Of a stretch of DNA of 64,000 nt, positions 35,142 through 44,340 are shown one piece after another. Position 1 is the first letter of the stretch, and each line of letters opens with the position of its first letter. The notes beneath the pieces were generated by a model. That model saw nothing but the letters and a program-made list of their open reading frames with translations. It ran no database searches and had not been told where the DNA came from. A program made the translations under genes and the position numbers. This DNA is from CAWFNW01 sp963817405 (lineage in GTDB: Bacteria > Actinomycetota > Coriobacteriia > Anaerosomatales > Anaerosomataceae): assembly GCA_963817405.1 (NCBI GenBank), contig CAWFNW010000001.1, positions 496,001-560,000 of the forward strand, read 5' to 3'.

Positions 35142-36235
35142 GAGAGCGCGCCGCTTCCCCGACTGAGGTTGGGCGCGGGACGCTCGGCGAGGCCCTCGGC
35201 GCCCAGCACCTCGCGAAGCCGGGAGACGCGCCGATATTCCGGGTCGTCCTCGGGGGCGAAGCCGAAGCCCGCCCAGCAGTAGAAGAGCTGCGAGTAGGCG
35301 TCCCCGGCGCTGGGGACGTGGTTGTCGGCGTCGAGCACGGTTGTGAGCGCCGAGAGCATCGAGCGCGGGTCCTTGAGGAGCAGCATTCCCTCGGCGTCCG
35401 CTTTCTCCGACGCCGTCCACGCCGTCTCCTGGTGCCACCAGGAGAGGATCTCGGTCACGAGCACAAAGAGCCCCTGCGCGATGAACCACGGCACGATCGG
35501 CACGGCGCCCGCCCGGCCGCCTTTCGCCATCGCGAGCGCGGCTGCCGTCTCGGGATCCTCACGGTGCTCGAGCGATGTCTCGTGTGCGCGCTTGAGGTCC
35601 CAGTCCCGCGCCGCCCACACCGGCCCCATGAGCGCCGAGACCGCGGTTGCCACGCGGATGTCGAGCGAGCAGATCCGGGCCATGAGGTTGGCGAAGACGG
35701 CTCGCTGCTCGTCGGGGGTGAGCCGCTCGGCAAAGCCGGTGGTCACGCCGATGACGGCGTTCTCGTGCGAGCGGCCGAGCGCGAACGCGTTCACGCGCCG
35801 CTCCTCGATGACGTAGAGCTGCGGCGAGTGGCGGAAGCCCGCCGCAATCGCCATGTCCTTGAGCACGATCTTGACGTCAGCGAGTTCGCCCTTGTTCGTG
35901 ATGCGCGCGCGGAGCGTCCTCAGCAAGAGACGCTCGGGGCGCGAGAGGCGATACGCCACCCACGCGACCGCCGCCACGAGCGTGAGCGCGAACGCCACGC
36001 TGCCCGCGATGAGGACGGCCTGCCACGCGGAGCCGCCCGCTCCCCCGCGTACCGCCAGCCAGAGCGCAGCGACCAGCCCGGTCAGGAGCGCGACAGGAAT
36101 CGCCACCGCGAGCGCCGTGAAGAGCACGAACGCGACCGTGAAGACGGCCGCGCTCACCCGGTTGTGCTGGACGCGCTCGTAGAGCGGCTCGATGCGCGCC
36201 GGCCGAACGCCCGGGGGCAGCACCTGCTCGGTCAT
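35138..36235 (-). CDS. M48/HtpX-like membrane protein lacking the HExxH zinc motif
   Basis: 365 aa. Several membrane helices (near 25-65, 75-100 and 260-280) and the order LYVIEERRVNAFALGRSHENAVIGVTTG then LTPDEQRAVFANLMARI copy the HtpX/M48 layout. At the position of HExxH the protein reads NLMAR, and the downstream Glu-rich motif is EKADAEGML, so the zinc site is absent and it is probably not a peptidase. It is coupled (GTGA) to the protease gene. Start 36235; a GTG 18 nt upstream is possible. Confidence 0.78.
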   Translation of the reverse strand: MTEQVLPPGVRPARIEPLYERVQHNRVSAAVFTVAFVLFTALAVAIPVALLTGLVAALWLAVRGGAGGSAWQAVLIAGSVAFALTLVAAVAWVAYRLSRPERLLLRTLRARITNKGELADVKIVLKDMAIAAGFRHSPQLYVIEERRVNAFALGRSHENAVIGVTTGFAERLTPDEQRAVFANLMARICSLDIRVATAVSALMGPVWAARDWDLKRAHETSLEHREDPETAAALAMAKGGRAGAVPIVPWFIAQGLFVLVTEILSWWHQETAWTASEKADAEGMLLLKDPRSMLSALTTVLDADNHVPSAGDAYSQLFYCWAGFGFAPEDDPEYRRVSRLREVLGAEGLAERPAPNLSRGSGALS

Positions 36236-36263
36236 CGCAGAGCTCGCGCGCACGCTCTTTCGC

Positions 36264-36959
36264 CTACCCCTTCCGGCGGCCGTCCAACTCGGCGGCGAGG
36301 TCGCTCGGCAACAGGCCTTCGCGCACCATCACCACGAGCAGATGGTACACGAGGTCGCCGATCTCGTAGCGCAGATGGTCGCGGTCGGCGTCCTTGGCGG
36401 CCATGATGACCTCGCCGGACTCCTCCGCGATCTTCTTGAGGAGCGAGTCGAGCGGCCCTCCCAGGAGCTTCGCGGTGTACGAGCCCTCGGGCATCTCGGC
36501 CTTGCGCGACTCGAGGACCGCGTAGAGGTCGTCGAGCACGTCTCCCAGACGCGTCGTGGGGCCTTCTGCGGCAGCTGGCGCGTCGGAGCCGCTTCCACCC
36601 GCAAGCGACGCCGGCTCCGGGTACAGCCGCCGGTAGAAGCACGAGCGCTCGTTGGTGTGGCAGGCGCCGGGGCCGTGCTGGGTGACGGTCACGAGCAGGC
36701 AGTCGGCGTCGCAGTCGTAGCGCACCTCGTGCACGTCTTGGATGTGGCCGCTACTCTCCCCCTTCATCCAGTACGTCTGGCGGCTGCGGCTCCAGAACCA
36801 GGTCTTCCCGGTCTCAAGTGTCTTTGCCACCGACTCGGCGTTCATGTAGGCCACCATCAAGACGTCGCCGGTCTCGCGGTCCTGGATGACCGCCGGGATG
36901 AGGCCGGCGTCGTCGTACGTGAGCTCGGCGATCTCGAGCAGGTCGTGTTCGCGGTCCAT
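36264..36959 (-). CDS. hisIE: Bifunctional phosphoribosyl-AMP cyclohydrolase / phosphoribosyl-ATP pyrophosphatase
   Basis: 231 aa fusion. HisI part (1-115): LMVAYMNAES, ETGKTWFWSRSRQTYWMKGESSG, CDADCLLV and HTNERSCFYR with the zinc cysteines. HisE part (about 135-225): LYAVLESRK, EESGEVIMAAKD and DLVYHLLVVM. Catalyses steps 2 and 3 of histidine synthesis. One of the his genes that is intact here. AGGAAAGAGG precedes the start. Confidence 0.96.
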   Translation of the reverse strand: MDREHDLLEIAELTYDDAGLIPAVIQDRETGDVLMVAYMNAESVAKTLETGKTWFWSRSRQTYWMKGESSGHIQDVHEVRYDCDADCLLVTVTQHGPGACHTNERSCFYRRLYPEPASLAGGSGSDAPAAAEGPTTRLGDVLDDLYAVLESRKAEMPEGSYTAKLLGGPLDSLLKKIAEESGEVIMAAKDADRDHLRYEIGDLVYHLLVVMVREGLLPSDLAAELDGRRKG

Positions 36960-36971
36960 CGCGCCTCTTTC

Positions 36972-37741
36972 CTACAGCCGCACGGGAACGCCGTGCGACG
37001 CCATCGATTCCTTGACCTCACGGATGCTGAACGTCCCGAAGTGGAAGACGCTTGCGGCCAGGACCGCGTCCGCGTCGGCCTCGATGACGATCTCCGCGAA
37101 GTGCTCGAGCTCGCCGGCGCCGCCGCTCGCGATGACCGGGATGTTGACGGTCTTCGTGATGGCGCGCGTGAGGTCGATGTCGAACCCGTCCTTCGTGCCG
37201 TCGCGGTCCATGCTCGTGAGCAGCACCTCGCCCGCGCCGCGGCGCTCGGCCTCCTCGGCCCACGTCGACCGCGTCGATGCCCGTGTTGGTGCGCCCGCCC
37301 GCGATGAAGACCTCCCAGCGCGCCGGGAACGAGCCGGGCACGCGACGCGCGTCGATGGCGATGACGATGCACTGCGAGCCGTAGATGCGCGAGGTCTCGG
37401 TGATCAGCGCCGGGGCTGCGACCGCCGCCGAGTTGATGGAGATCTTGTCGCAGCCGGCGGACGAGCATCGCGCGGATGTCGGCGGCCGAGCGCATGCCGC
37501 CGCCGACCGTGTACGGGATGAAGACCTCCTCGGCGGTGCGCCGCGCCACGTCGAGCAGGTAGGGGCGCTCCTCGTGCGTGGCGGTGATGTCGAGGAAGAC
37601 GAGCTCGTCGGCGCCCTCGCGGTCGTAGACGGCGGCGAGCTCCACCGGGTCGCCCGCGTCACGCAGGTTGACGAAGTTCACGCCCTTGACCACGCGGCCT
37701 TCGTGGACGTCCAGGCACGGGATGACGCGCTTCATGAGCAT
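36972..37741 (-). pseudogene. hisF: Imidazole glycerol phosphate synthase cyclase HisF, two frameshifts
   Basis: Three frames together encode a complete HisF (255 aa after correction): MLMKRVIPCLDVHEGRVVKG with the first catalytic Asp, YTVGGGMRS, then GCDKISINSAAV, GGRTNTGIDAVD with the second Asp region, and LLTSMDRDGTKDG, VIASGGAGELEH. Breaks are at about 37462 (CTC[G]TCC) and 37263 (GAC[G]TGG); each is repaired by removing one base. With HisH it forms the imidazole ring from glutamine-derived ammonia. Confidence 0.85.
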
Positions 37742-37745
37742 CGCG

Positions 37746-38496
37746 CTACGCCCGTCCCGCGCCGGAGCCGGCGGCGGCCGCGACGGCAAGCGCCTCCTCG
37801 ACCGTGAACGCGCCCTCGTAGATGGCGCGCCCGGTGATCACGCCTTCCACGACGTCGTCGCCGAGCGCGGCAAGCCCTCGGATGTCCTCGAGCGAGGAGA
37901 CCCCGCCCGAGGCGATGACCGGGAAGCCTGCCGCCGCCGCGATCTCCCGGCAGCCCGGCAGGTTCACGCCGGTCTGCATGCCGTCACGGCTGATGTCGGT
38001 GTAGACGAGGTGCCTAAGCCCGAGGTCGATGAGCTCGGTCACGAGCTCTGCCGCGGGCGTCCTCGTGCCGGCGCGCCACCCATCGATCGCGACCATGCCG
38101 TTGCGCGCGTCGACGCCGGCGACGATCCGCGTCACCGAAGGCGGCGACCGCTTCGCGCACGAAGATGGGGTCCGTGACGAGCACCGTGCCGAGCACCATC
38201 CGCTCGACGCCCGCCGCGGCGAGGCGATCCAGTACGCGGAGCGAGCGGATGCCGCCGCCAACTTCCACCTTGAGGCCGGTCTCGGCGACGATCCGCTCGA
38301 TGATGCGGGTGTTGCCGGGGACGCCGTCGCGCGCGCCGTCCAGGTCGACCACGTGCATCCACTCGGCGCCGGCCGCAGCGAAGATCGCCGCCTGCGCCAC
38401 GGGATCCTCGTTGTAGACGGTCACCCGTTCGTAGTCGCCCTGCTTGAGACGCACCGCCCGGCCGGTGAGGACATCGATTGCGGGGAAGACGATCAT
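37746..38496 (-). pseudogene. hisA: HisA isomerase (ProFAR isomerase), one frameshift
   Basis: First part MIVFPAIDVLTGRAVRLKQG with catalytic Asp, VEVGGGIRS, then after a break near 38130 (GGT GAC [G] CGG) the remainder RIVAGVDARNGMVAIDGW, YTDISRDGMQTG with the second Asp, and VIASGGVSS. Corrected length 249 aa, normal for the family. Overlaps hisH by 4 nt. Confidence 0.88.
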
Positions 38497-39118
38497 GCGT
38501 CCCTCCTCTGGGCCACGATCTGTCCGAAGTTTGCGAGAACCATGAGTCCTGCGGCCGACGACTTCTCCGGGTGGAACTGCACCGCGTACGCGGGGCCTGC
38601 CTGCACGGCCGCGGCGAACGGCACGCCGTACTCGGTCCTCCCGATCACCACCTCGGCGTCCTTAGGGTTGAGCACGTAGGAGTGCACGAAGTAGAACGCC
38701 GTGTCCTCGGGGATGCCGGCGAAAAGCGGGCTTGCCTTCGGGTACGCGACGGTGTTCCAGCCGATGTGCGGGATCTTCACGCCGCCGGGCAGGCGCTCGC
38801 AGGTGCCCTGGACGACACCGAGGCCCGGCCACTGCCCCGTCCTCGAACCCGACGTCGGCCAGAAGCTGCATCCCGAGGCAGATGCCCAGAAACGGCGTGC
38901 CCTCGGCGATGCGCGCGAGCACCACGTCGCGATAGGCCGCTTGTCCGCAGGTTGGCCGCCGCGTCGCGGAAGGCGCCGACGCCGGGGAGCACGATGCCGT
39001 CGGCCGCCGCGACCACCTGAGGATCGTCGGTCACCACGACGCCCTCGGCGCCGGCGTGCTCGAAGCCCTTCTCCACGCTCCGGAGGTTGCCCATCCGGTA
39101 GTCGATGATCGCGATCAC
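38493..39118 (-). pseudogene. hisH: Glutamine amidotransferase HisH, two frameshifts
   Basis: Starts at GTG 39118 (VIAIIDYRMGNLRSV), overlapping the hisB stop (GTGA). The nucleophile Cys is in FLGICLGMQLL and the His/Glu pair in YFVHSY and QFHPEKS. Breaks near 38944 (repairs to NLRQAAYRDVV) and in a G4 run at 38835-38838 (repairs to EDGQWPGLGVVQGT). Corrected length 207 aa. Confidence 0.85.
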
Positions 39119-39711
39119 AGGCTGCCCTTCGTGCTGGGAATGCCGCTCACGCGCGGGTCGGGCTTGCACGCCTGCCGGAGCGCGCGGGCAATCGCCTTGA
39201 ACGCCGCCTCGATGATGTGGTGCGCGTTCTCGCCGGCGAGCGCGCGGACGTGCAGCGTGATGCCCGCGTTCGTGGCAAGCGCCACCATGAACTCCTTGGC
39301 GAGCGTGGTGTCGAACGTCCCGATGAGCTCGATGGGCACGGCGACGTCGTAGTGGAGCTGGCCGCGGCCGCTGATGTCCACCGCGGCGAGCACGAGCGCC
39401 TCGTCCATGGGCACGATCGCCGAGCCGAACCGCCGGATGCCGGCCTTGTCGCCGAGCGCCTGCGCGATCCCCTGCCCGATGCAGATGCCCACGTCCTCCA
39501 CGGTGTGGTGCGCGTCGACGGCGAGGTCACCGGTCGCGCTCACGCTGAGGCCGAGCAGCCCGTGGCGCCCGAGCGCCTCCAGCATGTGGTCGAAGAACGG
39601 CACGCCGGTCTCAACCGACGTCGCCGCCCCGCCGTCGAGGTCGAGGGTGACCGTGATGTCGGTCTCCTTCGTCTGCCGCGTGATCGTCGCGCTTCGTCCC
39701 ACGCTACTCAC
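39115..39711 (-). CDS. hisB: Imidazoleglycerol-phosphate dehydratase
   Basis: 198 aa, intact. Two manganese-binding repeats are seen: FFDHMLEALGRHG with DAHHTVEDVG, and the second copy ENAHHIIEAAFKA. It starts at GTG 39711, overlapping the end of hisC. Catalyses step 6 of the pathway; no phosphatase domain is fused. Confidence 0.96.
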   Translation of the reverse strand: MSSVGRSATITRQTKETDITVTLDLDGGAATSVETGVPFFDHMLEALGRHGLLGLSVSATGDLAVDAHHTVEDVGICIGQGIAQALGDKAGIRRFGSAIVPMDEALVLAAVDISGRGQLHYDVAVPIELIGTFDTTLAKEFMVALATNAGITLHVRALAGENAHHIIEAAFKAIARALRQACKPDPRVSGIPSTKGSL

Positions 39712-40836
39712 CTGCTTCCATGTGCCGCGAGGCGGTCGCCTGCATCCCGAAGAGCGCCGAGGCGCGCCGGCCGGCGAGAACCTCCTCCATCGGCTCGGAG
39801 GAACCGGTCGACCTCCTTCTCATTCCCCACCGTCACGCGAAGGCAGTCGGCAAGCCCCGGCGCACGCGCCAGATTGCGGACCAGGACCGAGTGCTCGTGC
39901 AAGAGATCGCGCCAGAGCGCCGAGGCGTGCTCCACCCGGAAGAGCACGAAGTTCGCCTCCGAGCGGAAAGACCTCGACCCCCTCAAGCGCCGAGAGCCCC
40001 GTGACGAGCATGTCGCGGTTGCGCAAGAGCTGGCTGATGCCCGCCTCGAACACCGGCCGCTCGCGGAAGACGAGCGCGGCCGCGGCCTGCGTGAAGCGGT
40101 TGACCGAGTACGGCTGCCGCACCTTCCGGAGCTCCTGGATCACGTCCTCGTGCGCGAGCACGTAGCCCGCGCGCAGCCCCGCGAAGGAGAACGCCTTCGA
40201 GAACGTGCGCAGGATGACGAGGTTCTTGTGCCGCCCCATGTGCGGGCGCATCGTGTGCCGCGAGAACTCGAAGTACGCCTCGTCGACGAGCACGAGCGCG
40301 TCGGTGGCGTTGAGCACGTCGATGAGGAGCTGCTCCTGGGCGAGCGTGCCGGTGGGGTTGTTGGGGTTGGCGATCATGACGATGTCCACGTCGCCTTCGG
40401 CCAGCCGAGCGAGGAGCGACTTCCCGTCGATGTGGAAGTCGGGAAGGCGCGGGATCTCGACCACGGTCGTGCCGAGCACGCGCGCGCTGATGCCGTACAT
40501 CGAGAACGTGGGCGGCAGGTCGATGAGCACCCGCCCGGGCCCCGCCCACGCCAGCAGCAGGTCGAAGATGAGCTCGTCGCCGCCGTTGCCGACGAGCACG
40601 TTTTCCGGGTCGAGCCCGTTCGCCTCGGCGATCATCTCCCGGAGCCTGGTGCACATCGGGTCCGGGTAGCGGTTGTACGGGATGACGCGCGTGAGATCGG
40701 CGAGCTTCTCCAGGAGTTCGCCCGGCAGGTTGTCGGGGTGCTCGTTGCTGGCCAGCACCACCTCGGCGCTGATCTCCTTGGCGTCGTACGGGAGGAGGTG
40801 CTCGAGTTCGGCGCGAGCGGGCCTGAGGCGGTCCAT
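39708..40836 (-). pseudogene. hisC: Histidinol-phosphate aminotransferase, frameshifted
   Basis: PLP aminotransferase fold type I. The N-terminal frame has LASNEHPDNLP, YNRYPDP, VGNGGDELI, NPNNPTGT, VDEAYFEFS and the PLP lysine in RTFSKAFSFAGLRAGY. The frame breaks in a T3 run at 39967-39969 (repairs to VFRSEANFVLF). A second possible break near 39791 would restore RAMEEVLAG and end at 39704 instead of 39708; this one is less certain. Corrected length about 375 aa. Start 40836 with GGAGGAG. Confidence 0.85.
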
Positions 40837-40854
40837 CACTCCTCCTCCGCATCG

Positions 40855-42226
40855 TCACCGGAGACGTCGCTCGTGCTTGAAGAAGACCTCTTCGTCGTCG
40901 TTCGCGCCCTCGTCGGGCACGCTGTCGGTCTCGTCGAAGGCGAGCGCCAGGCGGAGCCCGACCGCCGCCGCGTGGGCGTCGAGCCCCTCGGCCTCGGCGA
41001 TCGTCATGACCGTGGGGCCGTCGACGGCGAGCGCCTCGAGCGAGTACGAGATCACCGAGGACTTCTTGACGAAGTCGTCGACGGAAAGCGGGCTTGAGAA
41101 GCGCGCGGTGCCGCCGGTGGGGAGCACGTGGTTGGGCCCGGCGACGTAGTCGCCCACGCTCTCCGGCGTCCAGGGCCCCAGGAAGATGGCCCCCGCGTTC
41201 CGGATGGCGCCGAGGAGCTCGAACGGGTCGGCGACCATGACCTCAAGGTGCTCCGGCGCGATGAGGTTGGCGGCGTCGATCGCCACGTCCAGGTCCGGGC
41301 AGATGACGATGACGCCGTTATCCACGAGCGAGCGCCGGATGACATCGGCGCGCGGCGCGTCGGACGAGCAGGTCCTCGAGCGCGCTCTCGACCTCGTCCG
41401 CGAGCGTGGGGTCGGTGGTGACGAGGTAGGTCGCCGCGCGTGGGTCGTGCTCGGCCTGCGCCATGAGGTCGATTGCGACGAAGCCCGGCTCGGCGGTCTC
41501 GTCGGCAAGCACGAGCACCTCGGAGGGGCCGGCGAGCATGTCGATGCCGCACTCCCCCATCACGAGCTTCTTGGCGGCGGTGACGTACGCGTTCCCGGGG
41601 CCGGTGATCTTGTCCACCCGCGGGATGGACTCGGTGCCGTACGCGAGCGCGGCGATGGCCTGCGCGCCGCCCACCGCGTAGATCTCCGTGACGCCGACCT
41701 CGAACGCTGCCGCAAGCACGTGCGGGTTCACGCGGCCGTCGGGACCCGGCGGCACGACCATCGCGATCTCCTCGACGCCCGCGACGATGGCGGGAATCGC
41801 GTTCATGAGCACGCTCGAGGGGTAGCACGCGCGGCCGCCCGGCACGTAGATGCCGACGCGGCGGATGGGCGTGACCTTCTGCCCGAGGAAGATGCCGCCC
41901 TCATCCGTGGTGAACCACGACTGGGGAAGCTGGCGCCGGTGGAAGTCCTCGATGGCGATGGCCGCCGTGGCGATCGCCTCCTTGAACTCCTCGGTGACCT
42001 CGTCGAGCGCGGCCGTGATCTCGTCCTCGGTCACGGCGAGCTCCCCGAGGACCACGTGGTCGAACTGCTCGGTGAGCTCGCGAAGCGCCTCGTCGCCCCG
42101 CTCGCGGACGTCATCGACGATGCGCGAGGCCACACCCAGCACCTCGGCGTCGATGCCGCCGGTGCGCGGGACGTCGGACTCTTCCAGACGCCTGCCCCGC
42201 GCGAGTTCGATGCGACGCATCATCAT
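40855..42226 (-). pseudogene. hisD: Histidinol dehydrogenase, one frameshift
   Basis: The N-terminal frame shows GIYVPGGRACYPSSVLMNAIPA, VGGAQAIAALAYGTESIPRVDKITGPGN and GPSEVLVLAD plus the zinc-binding AQAEHDPRA. After a break near 41365 (CTC[G]TCC, repairs to EDLLSDAPRADV) the rest gives NLIAPEHLEVM and GPNHVLPTGGTARFSSPLSV. Corrected length 456 aa. Performs the last two oxidations of the pathway. Confidence 0.88.
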
Positions 42227-42239
42227 CGATCACCCTTCC

Positions 42240-42926
42240 TTACAAGCGCGGCGCGCTGGCCGCGAGCCGGTCGGCGAGCTTCGTCACGCGCACCGCGTCG
42301 GTCGCGAGGCTTGCCCCGTTGGCGACGAAGCGCGCCGTGGAGGGCAGGACCTCCTCGACGATGCGCAGGCGGTTCTCACGGAGCGTGGTGCCCGTCGCGG
42401 TGATGTCCACGATACGGTCCGCGAGCCCGATGAGCGGTGCCAGTTCTATGTTCCCATGGAGCTTCACGAGCTCCACCTGCACGCCGCGCTCGGCGAAGTG
42501 CTGCTCGGTGATGCGCGGGTACTTGGTGGCCACGCGGATGACCCCGAGGTGGCGGTAGAGCTCCTCGATGCTCACGGCGGCGTCTTCCGGCTCTGCCACG
42601 ACGAAGCGGCACGCGCCGAAGCCGAGGTCGGCGAGCTCGACCACGTCGAGCCCGGCCTCCACCAGCACGTCCTTGCCCGCGATCGCGACGTCCACGCCCC
42701 CGTACGCCACGTAGACGGGGATGTCGGTGGGCTTCGCGATGATGAACTCGATGTCGCCCGCCGAGATGATGAGCGAGCGTCCGGGGTCCGCGAGGTCGCC
42801 CGTGTCGATCCCGGCGAGCGCGAGGAGTCTCACCGAGTCCTCGAACAGCGCACCCTTCGGGACCGCCATCCGGAGCGGCCGCGTCCCGTCGGCGCCGGTG
42901 CCGCCCGTGCGTCCGCGTGCGATCAT
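42240..42926 (-). CDS. hisG: ATP phosphoribosyltransferase catalytic subunit, short form
   Basis: 228 aa, the short HisG that needs HisZ for activity and feedback control. Motifs: RMAVPKGALFEDS, FIIAKPTDIPVYVAYGGVDVAIAGKD, the PRPP site DIVDITATGTTLRENRL. As written no stop codon separates it from the upstream hisZ frame, so it reads as a HisZ-HisG fusion; ATG 42926 would overlap a hisZ TGA (ATGA) if one base in a C5 run at 42954-42958 is surplus. I prefer the separate-gene reading. Confidence 0.92.
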   Translation of the reverse strand: MIARGRTGGTGADGTRPLRMAVPKGALFEDSVRLLALAGIDTGDLADPGRSLIISAGDIEFIIAKPTDIPVYVAYGGVDVAIAGKDVLVEAGLDVVELADLGFGACRFVVAEPEDAAVSIEELYRHLGVIRVATKYPRITEQHFAERGVQVELVKLHGNIELAPLIGLADRIVDITATGTTLRENRLRIVEEVLPSTARFVANGASLATDAVRVTKLADRLAASAPRL

Positions 42927-44184
42927 CGCGCACCTCCGGCCCATGTCTCGCTCGGGGGCGCCGGCGAGCGGCAGTCCGAGCGGCAACGCGCGCTCGCCGG
43001 CGCGGTCGAGCCGCCAGATCTCGCCGTCGGCAGCGAGGAGCGCCTCGTGCGCTTCCGCGGCCTCGGCCGCGCGCACGACCTCCGCGCCGCTCCGCCCAAC
43101 CGCCATCCGCACGCGCCAGCCTGCGGCGCGAAGGTCGTGCGCCGCCGCAAACGCGGCGCCGGCGTCGCCGCCATGAAGCGCGTCGAGCGGCTGGAGCGCG
43201 GGCGTGGCCCCCTGCTCCGCGAGCGCGATCATGACGCGCTCCAGCCCGAGGGCGAAGCCGGCGGCCGGCGCCGGGCGGCCGAACGCCGCCAGCAGCCGGT
43301 CGTAGCGGCCGCCGCCGCCCAAGCGGCGCCCCAACGCCGGGCGCGTAGGCCTCGAACACGAAGCCGGTGTAGTAGTCGAACGACCGCATGATCCCGAAGT
43401 CGACGGTCACGCGCCCGGCGTAGCCGAGGGCGTCCAGGATGGCGTAGGTCTCGCGAAGCGGGGCCAAGACGCCCTCGGCGCCTGCGGCGGCGACGAGGAC
43501 CTCGCACGCGTCGAACGCCTCCGCGCCGCCGCGCAGGCGGGGCGCCCGTGCGAGCGCGCGGGCGACCGCGGGGTCGAGGCCGTGCACGCCCGCGAGGCGG
43601 TCGAGCTCGACCAGGTTGCGGTCGTGGACGGCCGCGACGACCGCGTCCTCCCACGCCTGGTCCTGGCCGGCGGCCTCGATGAGCGCGGTCAGGAGCGCCA
43701 CCGTCCCGATGCCGATCACGAAGTCATCGAGGCCCGCGGCCCGCAGCGCTTCCACCGCAAGCGCGACGACCTCGGCGTCGGCGGCCGGGCCGCCCTCGCC
43801 GATGAGCTCGATGCCCGCCTGGGTGAACTGCCGCGCCTGGCCGCGGAGCGAGACGTTCTCGCGGAAGACCGGGCCCGCGTACCGAACGCGGTGCGGCCCG
43901 GGCTCCTCGGCAAGCCGGGAGGCGGCAACGCGGGCGATCGGGACCGTCATCTCGGGACGGAGCGCGAGCAGGCTGCCGTCAAGATCGAAGAGGCGGAAGG
44001 CGGCGAGCTCGGACGCGAGCCCGACGCTCTGCGCGAGCGTGGCGTACTCCTCGACGATCGGGGTCTCCACCGGAGCATAGCCCCACGCGTCGAAGACCGC
44101 CGCCATCGACGCGGTCACCGCCTCGCGCTCGGCGGCCTCCTGCAAGAGCACGTCCCGGAAGCCTCGTGGCGTCACCGGCCGCAT
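42923..44184 (-). pseudogene. hisZ: ATP phosphoribosyltransferase regulatory subunit HisZ, frameshifted
   Basis: HisRS-like protein without tRNA-binding domain. Visible motif 2-type and histidine-site pieces: RPEMTVPIARVAASRL, RYAGPVFRENVSLRGQARQFTQAGIELIG, DFGIMRSFDYYTGFVFEAYAP, and after a break near 43338 (CCC[G]GCG) LGRRLGGGGRYDRLLAAFG. A second surplus base at 42953-42958 is needed to end at TGA 42923. Corrected length 419 aa. First gene of the his operon; GGAGG precedes ATG 44184. Confidence 0.85.
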
Positions 44185-44210
44185 CTGCTCGTCGCCTCCT
44201 CGCACCTCGG

Positions 44211-44240
44211 GTACTTTATCACGCTAGAGTGATGCAGTAC
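44211..44240 (-). promoter_or_regulatory. 30-bp interrupted palindrome upstream of the his operon
   Basis: Arms GTACT and AGTAC flank ATCAC and GTGAT, with GCTAGA in the centre; only two base pairs per arm (TT opposite GC) do not match. It lies 27 nt before hisZ and overlaps GATAAAGT, a possible -10. It is a likely repressor site. A TrpR-family gene is encoded 3.6 kb upstream. Confidence 0.6.
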
Positions 44241-44340
44241 TGAAGTACCACAACCACGGGAGTCCCGTCAAGCACGCGTCACTCGCCGGCGCGGAGCCTC
44301 CCCGGATGCGCGACGAGGCCGTCGCACAGCGCTCGCGGCG

